From positions 372,001 through 436,000 of the forward strand of contig BROI01000009.1 in NCBI GenBank assembly GCA_027923505.1: 64,000 bases of DNA, written 5' to 3'. The DNA comes from Mayamaea pseudoterrestris. Lineage: Eukaryota > Bacillariophyta > Bacillariophyceae > Sellaphorales > Sellaphoraceae. The notes beneath the pieces were generated by a model. It worked only from the letters and a program-made list of their open reading frames with translations. It was not told where the DNA came from and ran no database searches. The first letter of the stretch is position 1. Every line of letters starts with the position of its first letter. The position numbers were made by a program, and so were the translations under genes. This document shows positions 1 to 10,710 of the stretch, piece by piece.

Positions 1-623
1 ACTCGACCAATTCGAAAATTTTTACTCAGATGGACGTTACAGATGCGAATGCGGATGCGGACTCACAGGCATTAAACGATACAATTCAAGACCGCGAGGG
101 CATTAATGGGATTAGGAAAGGGTTTTGTAGTTTTGTTCAAACAATGCCAGGCCATGGTGGGGCTACAAGAGGAGAGAAATTTTCTTACCTTGTAGCACAG
201 AAGCGTGGCGGATGTGATTATGAAGCGATTGCGGAGGTGACTCCCTATGACGGACTTGCAAAGGCCTTGCAGGAGGGCCTCAACGCTTCCGCTGATGATA
301 AACTATTGGCGCGATCTCTCGAGCGAGCAATTGGCATGGAAGAGAATTACCTCGACTCTGATGATGACGACCTTAGATTGGAGGTAATGCGCGGGGACAT
401 GAATCGAAGCAGGTTTGGTCGCATTGTACGCTCGCCTTTGAAAAAGAAGGGACACATACACATTGAGTACTGCTGTAGTCCCGGACGCATTGAACGACAC
501 TTAATTAGTAAGAGTATGTCTGCCCGGGCTCCCGGTATCTTTGCCGCTGCACGAAAGGCTCGATGGGGCGGGTTCTGGCCACTTACGCCCTCGAGCAGAG
601 GAGGCCATGAAGTACCCGTATAG
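1..623 (+). CDS. Rsm22/METTL17-like mitoribosome assembly protein, 3' part
   Basis: Partial gene, open to the left edge; the ATG at 30 is probably internal because the frame stays open upstream (a CAG just before it could also be a splice acceptor). The visible 197 residues match the C-terminal part of the Rsm22 family. A segment around residues 31-60 (GFCSF then FSYLVAQKRG) corresponds to the cysteine-containing WCHF region followed by the conserved F-S-Y-L. Near residues 132-185, RIVRSPLKKKGH, a KS pair and RKARWGGFWP match the family's Pro-Leu-Lys-Gly-His and Trp-Gly-Asp-Trp-Pro blocks. Family members are methyltransferase-like, Fe-S-linked factors needed for mitochondrial small-subunit assembly. 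The stop lies 49 bp from the stop of the convergent CSC1-like gene. Rsm22 versus METTL17 naming cannot be resolved from the C-terminus. Confidence 0.75.
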   Translation, partial: STNSKIFTQMDVTDANADADSQALNDTIQDREGINGIRKGFCSFVQTMPGHGGATRGEKFSYLVAQKRGGCDYEAIAEVTPYDGLAKALQEGLNASADDKLLARSLERAIGMEENYLDSDDDDLRLEVMRGDMNRSRFGRIVRSPLKKKGHIHIEYCCSPGRIERHLISKSMSARAPGIFAAARKARWGGFWPLTPSSRGGHEVPV

Positions 624-672
624 GTCTTAAATATATATGCTTATTTGTTACTCTATCTTGTAGATGCAACGA

Positions 673-3600
673 TCAATGTTGTTCTAGCTTCGTTTTCCAA
701 ACCGGTGGATAATACTTGACCATGGAAAAAACAGGCTTGATTGGCACTTTGAAATCAGAAAGCGGCTTCTCAGGCGTTGCTGGTCTCGTCATTGTCGGAG
801 AGCTCGGTCCACTCAATTGCACCTCCACCCTTTGTCGCGGCATTCCGTCCCATGGGATGTCATAAATTATGTTATGATAGTCGAAGCTGTGCACCGGATC
901 GCTCCAGCCAATCAGATTATCATCAATGCAATCGACATCGCACGCCAACAGTGGAAATGGCAACCCAAAGCTCCGAATCTGAGGAATGTATAGATTAATG
1001 CCATCGTTGCTTGAGAAATCAATGTGTTGATTTTGGTTGGCCGCCTCATAAACGCCTCGAACCCAGGAGAGACTGAAATTTACAATTCCGGTCCCGAAGA
1101 AAAAGACAATAAAGAGAGCCGCAACAATGCACGCCGTCCATCCGTAAAGAATCGTGAGAGCCTCCTGTGTACCTCGCATCCATGTCAACCCTTCCGGTTG
1201 TAGACGTGGGGTTGGCGGAAATGAAAATCCGTCATATGAGCGCCAAGACTGAGAGCAAAAGACTACTGCAGCCTCCTGGGTGACCGTAATGGACTGCAGA
1301 CTTGGCACATTTGGAGGTGCTAAAATATTGACATAAGTTGCTGGCGCAACATACGTAGAATTTACCGAATCGCATACATTGTCGTAGGGGAATTGTGCCC
1401 ATGCATACGCTGACACGAGGAAGTAGGCAACCACCGCCCCGGAAAAGAAATATCGACGGCTGAAGGAGGCAAGTTCAGAACCTAGCTCAGGATTCCATCC
1501 CCAAATTCTCATTAAACAATACTTATCAGCACAGTACTGTACAATTAAGATGGCGAAACCGAAAAAGAATGTCGTTGGAAACCTGCAGATCGACGAGCAA
1601 CGATCATTGTGATCAGAGATTGCGCATTGTCTTGGAATGCGCATCTTAGCCATTACTTACAAGCTGCTATAGAAAAAACATACAAACAAAATCTTTGTCA
1701 TATCCGTGTAACGCTCTCCAAGATTGTAGTATGTGCCTTGAAAGAATGAGTTCATCGTCTCTTGAGTGCGACATCGCGGAGCAAAAAAATGCTTTTGAAT
1801 GTTACCCCAAAGATCAAGCAGTCGAAGAGCAGGGACGAGCCACAGCTCGCTCCAAAGAATGGAGTTTATCTGCGGTAACACATCTGGAGTCCGATACGCG
1901 GTTAAGACAAAACATTGTCGCGGCATGTACAAGAGGAAGAACAGCTTTACATCAATTCTACTTACCTAATCGACCCGGCGCAACCGTACTTGTAAATGGA
2001 GTAATAAATTTTGTCAATACAGCCGTGTTGACCCAACGGAAGAGGGTAATCTTTAAATAAAGGCTGGACTGGTAGCTCCCTTCGCTCGTGTGTCGCTCGA
2101 ACACCATCAATATCTTAATAATTAGAGGAATGACTGAGTTGAAAACCGAAACGGCTGGACCGGTAATCCATGGCTGCTTACGCCGTATAGCAGCAACGAT
2201 CCAACCCGCAGCGCTCACCAGAAGTAGTGTAATGCAAAAATTTAAAGCCCTCCCGGCAACTTTTCGCATTGTCGAAGAACCCAAATCATGCCAGCGTACC
2301 GAGCTCGGCTCAGTTGGTTCTCGAACTCTCAGCACTCGATCTTGGAAAACAATGCTAGGAGTGACGGCGCTTGTCTTGTTCATCATCGCAGTCAGCTTGC
2401 CAGTGGACATGGCTGACAAAGCTGCCCTCTGCCCTTCTTCGGTTTCAAACGTAACAAACACACTGGTCACGTCATATTTCTTCTTCAATAGCACCTCTAT
2501 TTCATCTCGCAACGTAAACACCTTGTCGGCGAGCTTCTCGACAGGGAGCAACATATTGAAAAAGTTCAAAAAAGGCAAAACAAGACATCCAAATACGCGC
2601 ACTAAACAGCCTTGACGCTCCGACTGGCTTTCCAGAACAATCTGTCCTACTGCTCCACGGACAGCCGTCTCGTCGTCCAAAGGGACTCCTTTTGGCAACG
2701 CTAGCCGAAGGTTGCTCATATATACACGCCGCTCGACCAGCTTTCGAACCAAAACATGATTATCGAGTGCAATCGTGACACCAGTGACTTGCTTGTCAGC
2801 AAACTGGCTAAAAAAATCCCTCCAATCATCAGGATCGTAAGCATCCGGAGGTGGATTGCGAACGACTACCGTCTATATGAAATAAGTAAGTCTGTATTAA
2901 ACAAAAAGCAGATCGTCTGTAAAAGTGCAACCGCAAGGAAGGCATACTTACATAGTCGCTGGCAGTAATTCTTAACAAAGGAAGTCAAGTGGGAATGAGT
3001 CAAGTATCTAAACAACATCTCCGCGCACTTGATTGTACGTACTTGTCCTCCTCAAATCGCACTTCTCGCGCGCGAAGATAAAGTGACACGAGAGCCATTG
3101 CGCCAGCGAGCAGAAACGCGACAACATAATTGACGACGCCTTGACTGAATTGACCACCCTCACAACCATTGCGCGCAACAAGGACAACACCGTCAGCTGT
3201 CTTAGCGAACCTTTCCGGACTGTAGATCCACTGCTCCTCTGTACAGTCGGCGCAAACCACCCAGTCGGCGGTCGAACATATAGCACTTGACGCGAGCGAG
3301 AAGAAAATAGGTTCTGTCCTATTGTCCACGACGCGAACCTTACCAGCTGGCGAGTACTCGTTGCTGTTGTAAAACATAATGTTGGGTAGATGAATGAGTC
3401 CAGCGCAGAGGAGAAGGATTGCCATTAGAAATAAGGTCGTAAAGTAGAGATCCACTCCAACACCCCATTCAATCAGCGTTGATGATCTCGTCTTGAATGG
3501 ACTATAGAGCTCGGTTGCCTGAGTCTCTCCTGGAACTGCACGTCTCATGACATGTGACGCCGACGCATCCGAGACAACGCGTCGAGGAAGCGTAATGTGC

Positions 3601-3854
3601 TCATAGTATGCGTAAGCCTTGCTAAGCGAGGGTGCTCGACTGTCTCCTGCGCGTGGAAAGTACCAGCGCCACTTTGAGAGGTAGTTTTCAACAACCAGTC
3701 GCGACCACGTCTTTTGTCGCGCCGCATCCTGTTCGGCAAAAGTGCTGATCATTTGATCCACTTCCTCGTCCGTCATGTTCAACGCTGGTTGCGAAGCATG
3801 GCGATCAAATCCAGTTTGTGGACGCATCACGTAAGGTTCCTTGGAGGTCTTCAT
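673..3854 (-). CDS. CSC1/OSCA/TMEM63-like cation channel (DUF221), five exons
   Basis: Predicted mechanically or osmotically gated, calcium-permeable channel of the plasma or an internal membrane. Exons on the minus strand: 3854-3043, 2958-2952 (only 7 nt), 2872-1966, 1883-1661 and 1582-673, all with GT-AG introns of 78-84 nt. They sum to 2,859 nt, giving 952 residues. The first exon carries an N-terminal extension and two membrane segments; the joined exons restore the family block DYTVVVRNPPPDA followed by DPDDWRDFF. Exon 3 contains VREPTEPSSVRWHDLG and FERHTSEGSYQSS, typical of the cytosolic domain and next pore helix; exons 4-5 add GERYTDMTK and DKYCLMRIW. These blocks match OSCA/CSC1 proteins closely. 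The C-terminal tail of about 100 residues is poorly conserved. Splice choices were fixed by frame and motif continuity, so the model is strong; ion selectivity is inferred from the family. Confidence 0.9.
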
Positions 3855-4359
3855 GATGTTATTTTCAATGATGATAATGCTGTCTGTTCCAATGAATCCA
3901 CAAAACTACTTGTCGTGGTTGGTAGATAGTAGATTGTGGTACTCCAGCAGTCAGCAACAGCAAGGTCGCTCGGCAGAGTTGTTAACGAACGCAGTGCGGT
4001 AAACTACGTCGCTTGCAGAATATATGCAATAAAGAAGCTTGTTTTCGCTGTGCCGACAATCAAGCTACTCCGTAACAGAAGTAAACACGAAAATGGCCGC
4101 AAGGAGCTGCTGTGTTATGATCCTGTCCAGGGGATTCGATTTATGGATGTGTTTGTGGTTGAATAGACTACTCTTCGGATCACAGTTTGTGTTGACAGTG
4201 CATGTAGATGTAGATGCCACTTAAATCGATGACTATGTATGATGATGCAAGTGTATGTACGCAACCTTTGCGCTAAATTTATGGAAAACTGATAATCGTC
4301 AATCGTCTAGCAAGACACGCAAAGAAGTGTGAATATACAGTTGGCTGCAAACCAGGCCA
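3855..4359. other. Intergenic stretch without recognisable gene
   Basis: Upstream flank of the CSC1-like gene up to the minisatellite. Only short, low-complexity-free reading frames are present, none with family resemblance. I see no RNA gene. Confidence 0.5.
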
Positions 4360-5615
4360 AACATTTGGCTATGGATGGTCACACTGGCGAGTGCCACAGC
4401 AAGTAGCTGGGCAGAGGCATGAACAGGTAGCAGAATGGCTCAACAGATGTTGAGGAAAGACGTGCAACAAAAATGTAGAAGCATTTGTAGGAGGCAACAG
4501 TAAAGGTGTGTTTATTTCGGGTGCGCAACAACATCTCCGTGGACTGCAATGTGATTGGTGATAACTCGTCACCAGTCTCAGCCAGCAGCTGCCATGCCTT
4601 TCAAATGCCCGTACCATGAGCCATTTGTGTGCCCGAATCATGCTCGAATGGTGCTAACATCCTTATTTCAGATGCGCTACAAGATAAAGTGACTGGCTGG
4701 TGTCTCCGTGGACTGCAATGTGATTGGTGATAACTTGTCACCAGTCTAAGCCAGTGCCTTTCAAATGCCCATACCATGAGCCATGTGTGTGCCTGAATCA
4801 AACCAGAATGGTGCTAACATCCTAGTATCAGATGCGCTACAAGATAAGATGACTGGCTAAGGTTTCAGTGGACTGCAATGTGATTGGTGATAACTTGTCA
4901 CCAGTCTCAGCCAGCAGCTGCCATGCCTTTTAAATGCCCATACCATGAGCCATGTGTGTGCCTGAATCAAGTTGAATGGTGCCAACATCCTTGTTTCGGT
5001 TGCGCTACAAGATAAGTTGACTGGCTGGTGTCTCCGTGGACTGCAATGTGATTGGTGATAACTTGTCACCAGTCTAAGCCAGTGCCTTTTAAATGCCCAT
5101 ACCATGAGCCATGTGTGTGCCCCAATCAAGCTAGAATGGTGCCAATATCCTTATTTCAGGCGCGCTACAAGATAAGTTGACTGGCTGGTGTCTATGTGGA
5201 CTGCAATGTGATTAGTGATAACTTGTCACCAGTCTCAGCCAGCAGCTGCCATGCCTTTCAAATGCCCATACCATGAGCCATGTGTTTGCCCGAATCAAAC
5301 CAGAATGGTGCTAACATCCTACGATCAGATGCGCTACAAGGTACCGGTAAGTTGACTGGCTGGTGTCTCCGTGGACTGCAATGTGATTGGTGATAACTCG
5401 TCACCAGTCTCAGCCAGCAGCTGCCATGCCTTTCAAATGCCCATACCATGAGCCAATTGTGTGCCCGAATCATGCTAGAATGGTGCTAACATCCATATTT
5501 CAGTTGCGCTACTAGATAGATGACTGACTGGTGTCTCCTTGGAATGCAATGTGATTAGTGATAACTTGTCACCAGTCTCAGCCAGCAGCTGCCATGCCTC
5601 TCAATACTCGGATTT
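4360..5615. repeat. Minisatellite, about seven units of 160-175 bp
   Basis: The marker GGACTGCAATGTGATT recurs near 4541, 4710, 4870, 5038, 5198, 5373 and, diverged, 5541, giving spacings of 169, 160, 168, 160, 175 and 168 bp. Units differ by point changes and by presence or absence of an AGCAGCTGC segment. Each unit carries a perfect short hairpin, GGTGA-loop-TCACC, nested inside a weaker CTGGCTG/CAGCCAG inverted pair. Open frames across it are by-products of the repeat and are not listed as genes. Confidence 0.9.
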
Positions 5616-5818
5616 CATGTCGCTTCGAAAACCGCTACGAGTACACATACTCGTTAGCAAAATCATGCAGCCGTCATGGATGAATCCTTATCTTTCGTTA
5701 CGCTAAACCACACTACATGCGACTAATGTGAAACAGGCTATTTATTAAAGTCTTATCTCAGGCTATAGTATATATAGCAGTATAGGAATTGCATCCATAA
5801 CATGCGAGAACGTTACGA

Positions 5819-6428
5819 TCAAAGGTAACGTCGTGCAACTGCGCGTACTCGAGTATCAAAAGCCATCGAGTCAAACGGAGTGTCATATCGATAGAAAGGA
5901 TTCATAGAGAACTGAATAAGGTGTCAAGAATGGGTGGGTTTAAAATGTGAATCAGAAGAATGTTTACAAAACGAGATACAAGAGTTAACAAACAATCTCT
6001 CATCTCTCGTTTAAATTACCTTGACGTATAGCTCATAAACTTCTTGGAAAAAGGATCTAATGTTCTCTTCGTTCCTATTCCCTGTATGCAGTAGCAAAAA
6101 TTTGATACTACTGGCCGTAATGAAAGCAGATACTTGTTGAGTGTTCACCTAATGTAAGATCGTAGAGCAAGGGATGTTAGCAGTTGGCAGGTGACAGGTG
6201 ATTGATGCAAATCGTCAGAAAGACTCCCGACAATACCTTGTCAACTACTTTTAGATACATGTTATTCGATGTCCAGGCCGCTCGGTCCACCAAGTCGAGT
6301 GCCGAATGAAGGACGAAGAAATTCTGTCGCGTCGCTGCATCTTGAGCTCCTGGTCGTTTGTGAAACTCAGCCTCATAGAGTGGCTCGTTTTGACCGACAA
6401 TAACAAAGAGAAGGGTCGGAGAAGTCAT
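5819..6428 (-). CDS. TRAPPC2: TRAPP complex subunit 2 (sedlin)
   Basis: Small longin-fold subunit of the TRAPP tethering complex, which acts as the Rab1/Ypt1 exchange factor in ER-Golgi traffic. Exons on the minus strand: 6428-6237, 6148-6020 and 5911-5819; introns of 88 and 108 nt have GT-AG ends. The coding length is 414 nt, giving 137 residues against 140 for human sedlin. The start at 6428 was chosen because it aligns the beginning (FVIVGQNEPLYEAEF) with the family N-terminus; an upstream in-frame ATG would add 19 unrelated residues. Diagnostic blocks are ALDLVDRAAW, SNNMYLKVVDK across the first junction, VSAFITASSIKFLLLH, and FSMNPFY at the start of the last exon. Head to head with the TauE/SafE-like gene, 228 bp between starts. 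Confidence 0.95.
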
Positions 6429-6656
6429 GGTCAGTGCTATAAGCCATTTACGAGGCGAGTAGCCAGATGAGAAAGGCGCACACACGCAACTTTATGGTTG
6501 GGTCCGTTTCCATTTCCATGCGTAGCCGTCGGCCGTCAAGTACCGTACGGCGTTACCGGTACGACTCTGTCGCCTGTCCGATCTGCATGTCGCCAACACA
6601 AGCACGCCAAGCATCATCGCGATTGGAACGCACAACAAGTTTAGTGCAGCTCCACC
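6429..6656. promoter_or_regulatory. Shared divergent promoter region, TRAPPC2 / TauE-like
   Basis: Only 228 bp separate the two predicted start codons, so both 5' UTRs and promoters must lie here. It holds the palindrome TACCGGTA at 6554-6561, extended to CCGGTACGA, a string also found twice in the divergent promoter near 10,550. Promoter function is inferred from position. Confidence 0.4.
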
Positions 6657-8894
6657 ATGGCATCGTCCATTGCCTCGCTGGCCATACAATCGACAAAGCG
6701 ACAACGACTAATAGTGGCGGCAGCAACTGTATGTGTCATAGTAACTCCGTTATTATGCGTTAATAAATCGATCGAGCGATGTCCAGAATGGCTCCAACGC
6801 GCAGCAACACCAGCGACACATTCGTCGACTACCGGTAGCATGCTTGCTAATAGATCGCATTCTACTGATGCTGGTGTTTTAGTGGACCAAAATGAAAAGC
6901 AATACAACAGAAGAGGTCAGCAGCAAGACGATGGTGTCAACGAAGGAGACGATGCTGGAGGTGATCAAAATGATAGGAATCAACACGACGACGGAGAAAA
7001 TGACGGCGATGACAAGAACCAAGATGACGGTGGGAGCAATAAGGAAAATCAGATGGACGACTACTACAAGTACAATGGAGATGATGATAAAGAAGACGTT
7101 GATGATGCTTTGAATGCGGGTGAAAACGCTGCAGCCGATGATCAAACCCAAGTTCAGGAAGAAGAGGAAGACGCTGCTGACCATCATGATGATTACTTTG
7201 ATGACAAGCTTGCCGATGACCAGATAACGGATGATGACAATACCATTGCTTGGGACGACTTCTACGCGTATCAGGACGATTGGCGAGCGCCCGACTTGTT
7301 CCCTTTGACGACGAGGAAATTGGTAGCCTACGCCTTGATCATCGTCGCTTCCACACTTGGCGCATCGGGAGGGATTGGAGGAGGAGGAATAGTCATTCCT
7401 GTGTACATTCTAGTCATGTCGCTCCCTTTGAAAGTGGCAGTACCCATTAGCGCGGCTACTTGCCTTGGTGGAGGACTCGGCTCAACCATTGTCAATATTT
7501 TCTTTAGACGACATCCCCTTGCCGATCGACCGCTCATTGATTGGGATTTGATCATGGTTGCCGAGCCATTGACGTTGGTTGGGACTCTTCTCGGTACATT
7601 GTTTCATAGAGTTCTTAGCGAAAAGATTCTTGTTATTCTCCTGGTCATGCTGCTCAGTGTGACCGCTCACACGACCCTTTCGAAAGCTATGCGCATGTAC
7701 CATGCTGAGAAGCGGTACATCCGGCATCTCATGGCTGCGCAGGCGCCCCCACCTGCAGGAACACCACCTGGTGGGGCCGAATACGCCGCATGGACGGGGA
7801 GTCATTCGCCGTTTCATCAACACAGCTCTCTCAACAAACCGGACGTTAACAACTCGCAGCAGGAGACTCCACTTAACGACATTAATGAGAAACAGAGGAT
7901 CCTTATTCTTAATCCTGATTATGTGACTCTTCGAAGCGATCTGGCGCAGCAAGACAAATTTACTCCGCGGACAAAAATATTGGCGCTTCTCGGGATGATG
8001 TTTGTCCTCACCTTTCTGTCCATTAACCCCATGGGTATCCGGTGCGGTTCATTGCTCTTTTATTCAAATTATCTTGTCATGGTCGTATACCTGGTGGCAT
8101 GTGCGTGGGCAGCTCAGACCTACGTGGTTGCCAGAGCAGAGGTGAAGGAACTAGTCCGGCTCGACTATGTGCATGGCGACATCAAATGGAATGCCAAAAC
8201 TGCTGTTATATATCCAGCCAGTGAGTTCGTTCCTCTTTGAAGTTATATCGCAGTGAATTTCATGTATACAGTCTTGTTTATTGCTAACAATACCGTTGTC
8301 GGCTTCCAGTTTTTGTCGCTGCGGGGGTCTTTGCTGGAACACTCGGCATTGGCGGAGGAGTAATTCTAGTGTAAGTGCTGATGCTACAAGGCTGTCCATC
8401 GCGTAGTTATTTACCATGTTCAAACTCACCAGCTCTTATTCCGTTATAGACCACTCTTGATGCACTTTGGCCTGCATCCGTCAGTGGCATCAGCGAGTTC
8501 GTCTGCCATGATCCTTTTAACAAGCTTTTCGGCAACCACAAGCTATATTATCTATACCGTACTTCTCATTGACTATGCCGTTGTTGGATTTTGCCTTGGA
8601 TTCTGTAGCGTAAGTCACTGCGTCGCGCGCTCTTTGTAATGGTCGGCGATACGTGATACTAACTTTGGCTGTATATTGTGTGCATAAAAGGCTTTGGTGG
8701 GACAGGGTATTATGCGACAAATTCGACAAGCAACTAGCGCCAGCGGACGCAACTTCGAAAGAAATTCATATATTGCTTTTGTGATTGGTGGCGTCGTTCT
8801 CATTTCCGCGCTGCTCATGACTATCCAATACGTCCTGCTCATTGTGCAAGAACCTGATGATTTCCAAGGTGTATGTGACGGTATTTCATACTAA
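6657..8894 (+). CDS. TauE/SafE-family membrane transporter (sulfite exporter-like)
   Basis: Predicted anion or organosulfur exporter; the substrate cannot be told from sequence. Exons: 6657-8220, 8310-8370, 8450-8609 and 8691-8894, together 1,989 nt and 662 residues. A signal-anchor-like hydrophobic stretch near residues 18-36 is followed by about 120 residues very rich in Asp, Asn, Glu and Gln (roughly 75-195), probably lumenal or extracellular. The membrane domain then starts at ALIIVASTLGASGGIGGGGI, and the second half repeats it at FVAAGVFAGTLGIGGGVILV, the paired glycine-rich signature of TauE/SafE proteins. About ten hydrophobic segments are visible. Exon joins restore this second signature, GFCSALVGQGIM and the last helix. 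Its stop is 60 bp from that of the convergent WD40 gene. Eukaryotic homologues occur in plants and algae; localisation is unknown. Confidence 0.88.
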
Positions 8895-8954
8895 TATTTC
8901 CTTGCGTACAATGTACATAATTATACAAGAGTTAAGAAAATTGTGTTGTGCAAT

Positions 8955-10472
8955 TTAGGCAGCAGCATTATTCTTGCGACGTTTCTGCAGACATTGCCAG
9001 ATGAGGATCCGCCCATCGTCCGCTCCTGTGGCAAGTATACCTGAGTCTGCCGCATCAGGAGCCCAGTCAATTGCGTTGACGCTGTCGGCATGGCCGCGCA
9101 TTATGGCCAATGGAGCTGCCGAATCGGCTCGGTCATATAATCTCAATCGTTTGTCCCAGCCACCGACAGCGAAGATTCGGCCATCGGGACGGAATCGGCA
9201 GAGACTGACACCTGGTTTGCCGGCTACCAGGGATGTGGGATCGTTTGATTTATGGCAGGTGGCTCGTCGGCTTCGTACCCTAGCCTGCAGAGTCTTGTCA
9301 CTCTCACCACTTCGAATTGCTTTCATTACGGCGACAGTGCCACTCTGCTCCTCGGTTATGCCGGCCAAGTCGTCACGATCGGCCGCCAGGCCTGCAATCG
9401 TCACTACGCCTTCCGCGTGCCCACTTGCACTTTGACCGAATGTGGAATCGCGAGCCGGTGTCATGTCCAGCGAAAGCACTGGATCTCGACCAAGTTGCAA
9501 TGAGCTCGATGAAGTGAGCAAGCATGATTGTGAAAATGTAGCCTGCGACGACATCAAGGGCATTGATGGCATGGCCAGATCATAGAATAGTACTCTTCCA
9601 CTTTCCATGCCACATGCCAAGATAGGCCGACCAGATGCAACCGTAGTAGTTTCTGAGAAGCCTAGGCTCATCAGCATGCCATTGATATTTTCAGCGTCAC
9701 TATTTTGAATTGCCACAATGGGTTGATTGCTGCCGGACAGTCGCCAATCTCGAACAGTTGCAACAGAATCAACATGATCCGGCAAAACAACCAAATTAGA
9801 ATTGTGGTTGCATGGACATGCGGCGCAGAATGTCAGCGATTTGGTTGCAACGCTGTTCAACAAAGGAATGTTCAGCTGCGTTGCATCATGTAGGCTGACT
9901 GTTCCCTGTTCGTCTCTGGTTTGAAATAGAAGCGACTGAGCCGATCGAAAAGTGGCGTCGTTCCGTCGCAGCAGCGTGACAGGCCCTCTATTCATCAGCA
10001 TTGACGTCGTGGAAACGACACGTTGCCTGCCCAAGTCCCATAGTAACGTCCTGCCATCTCGATATGCGCTTATGAGGAATCGGCCAGCCAATTCCATAGC
10101 GGCGGACGATTGACCAGCAGACGATCCTTTTGCAGCCTGGGCGAGCGAGCGACATTTAAACAACAAGTGTTCGTCAATTTCTCCGACTTCGTCCAGACTG
10201 TCTTGCCTGCAATTGGCATCCAATGCTTCAGAGTTGCCATCAGAGCAATGACTACCGGTCACCGACGGCATGAAACAGAGGGACGAAATGGACGTGAGAC
10301 TGCGGGCTTTTTCATGCGTACGTGAGCCTCCAGGAGCATCTCTAGGCAGAGTTAGACTTAAAATAGGGTCGTTAGACAAATGAGTTTGCTTTGCTAACAT
10401 CTTTGAATCGCTCGTCATGTTTGGCACAGTCTCAGCGTGCAGCGAAGAGCGAAGACGACTCGATCGCTGCAT
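8955..10472 (-). CDS. WD40 protein, GNB1L / ASTRA-associated Asa1-like
   Basis: Single-exon gene of 505 residues. The C-terminal 100 residues fit the GNB1L/Asa1 family best: PGVSLCRFRPDGRIFAVGGW, then DKRLRLYD, PLAIMRGHADSVNAIDW and DDGRILIWQC, i.e. the final two blades of a WD40 propeller closing the protein. Earlier blades are visible as ISAYRDGRTLLWDL (about residue 132) and GRVLFYDLAMP (about 290), separated by serine-rich insertions. The N-terminus (NDPILSLTLPRDAPGG) resembles the opening strand of the family. Asa1 and GNB1L act with the TTT/R2TP chaperones in stabilising PIKK kinases; that role is inferred by family and not by motif. Other WD40 families remain possible. Divergent partner is the WRAP53-like gene, 238 bp away. 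Confidence 0.65.
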   Translation of the reverse strand: MQRSSRLRSSLHAETVPNMTSDSKMLAKQTHLSNDPILSLTLPRDAPGGSRTHEKARSLTSISSLCFMPSVTGSHCSDGNSEALDANCRQDSLDEVGEIDEHLLFKCRSLAQAAKGSSAGQSSAAMELAGRFLISAYRDGRTLLWDLGRQRVVSTTSMLMNRGPVTLLRRNDATFRSAQSLLFQTRDEQGTVSLHDATQLNIPLLNSVATKSLTFCAACPCNHNSNLVVLPDHVDSVATVRDWRLSGSNQPIVAIQNSDAENINGMLMSLGFSETTTVASGRPILACGMESGRVLFYDLAMPSMPLMSSQATFSQSCLLTSSSSLQLGRDPVLSLDMTPARDSTFGQSASGHAEGVVTIAGLAADRDDLAGITEEQSGTVAVMKAIRSGESDKTLQARVRSRRATCHKSNDPTSLVAGKPGVSLCRFRPDGRIFAVGGWDKRLRLYDRADSAAPLAIMRGHADSVNAIDWAPDAADSGILATGADDGRILIWQCLQKRRKNNAAA

Positions 10473-10710
10473 GTGCGCGTCGCAATGGAGTTTCCTCGAA
10501 TATCGCTGCGATATGATATTTCATTCCCGCTAAAGGAAGATGTACTACCGGTACGATATGCCGGTACGAAGCGCGCCGTCACAAGATCCGTTTATTTCAC
10601 GATTCGACTTGCAACGTCGCCGCCAAGAGCCAAGGGTGATGCCACACCTGCTATTTTGCATTGAAACAAGTGAGCGTATAACGGGTTGCCGCTGCTGATC
10701 AGCATTAAGA
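10473..10710. promoter_or_regulatory. Shared divergent promoter region between two WD40 genes
   Basis: 238 bp between the start codons. Contains TACCGGTA at 10546-10553 and, a few bases on, a second CCGGTACGA, so the 9-mer CCGGTACGA occurs twice in 20 bp; one copy also lies in the TRAPPC2/TauE promoter. Functional role is inference. Confidence 0.4.
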
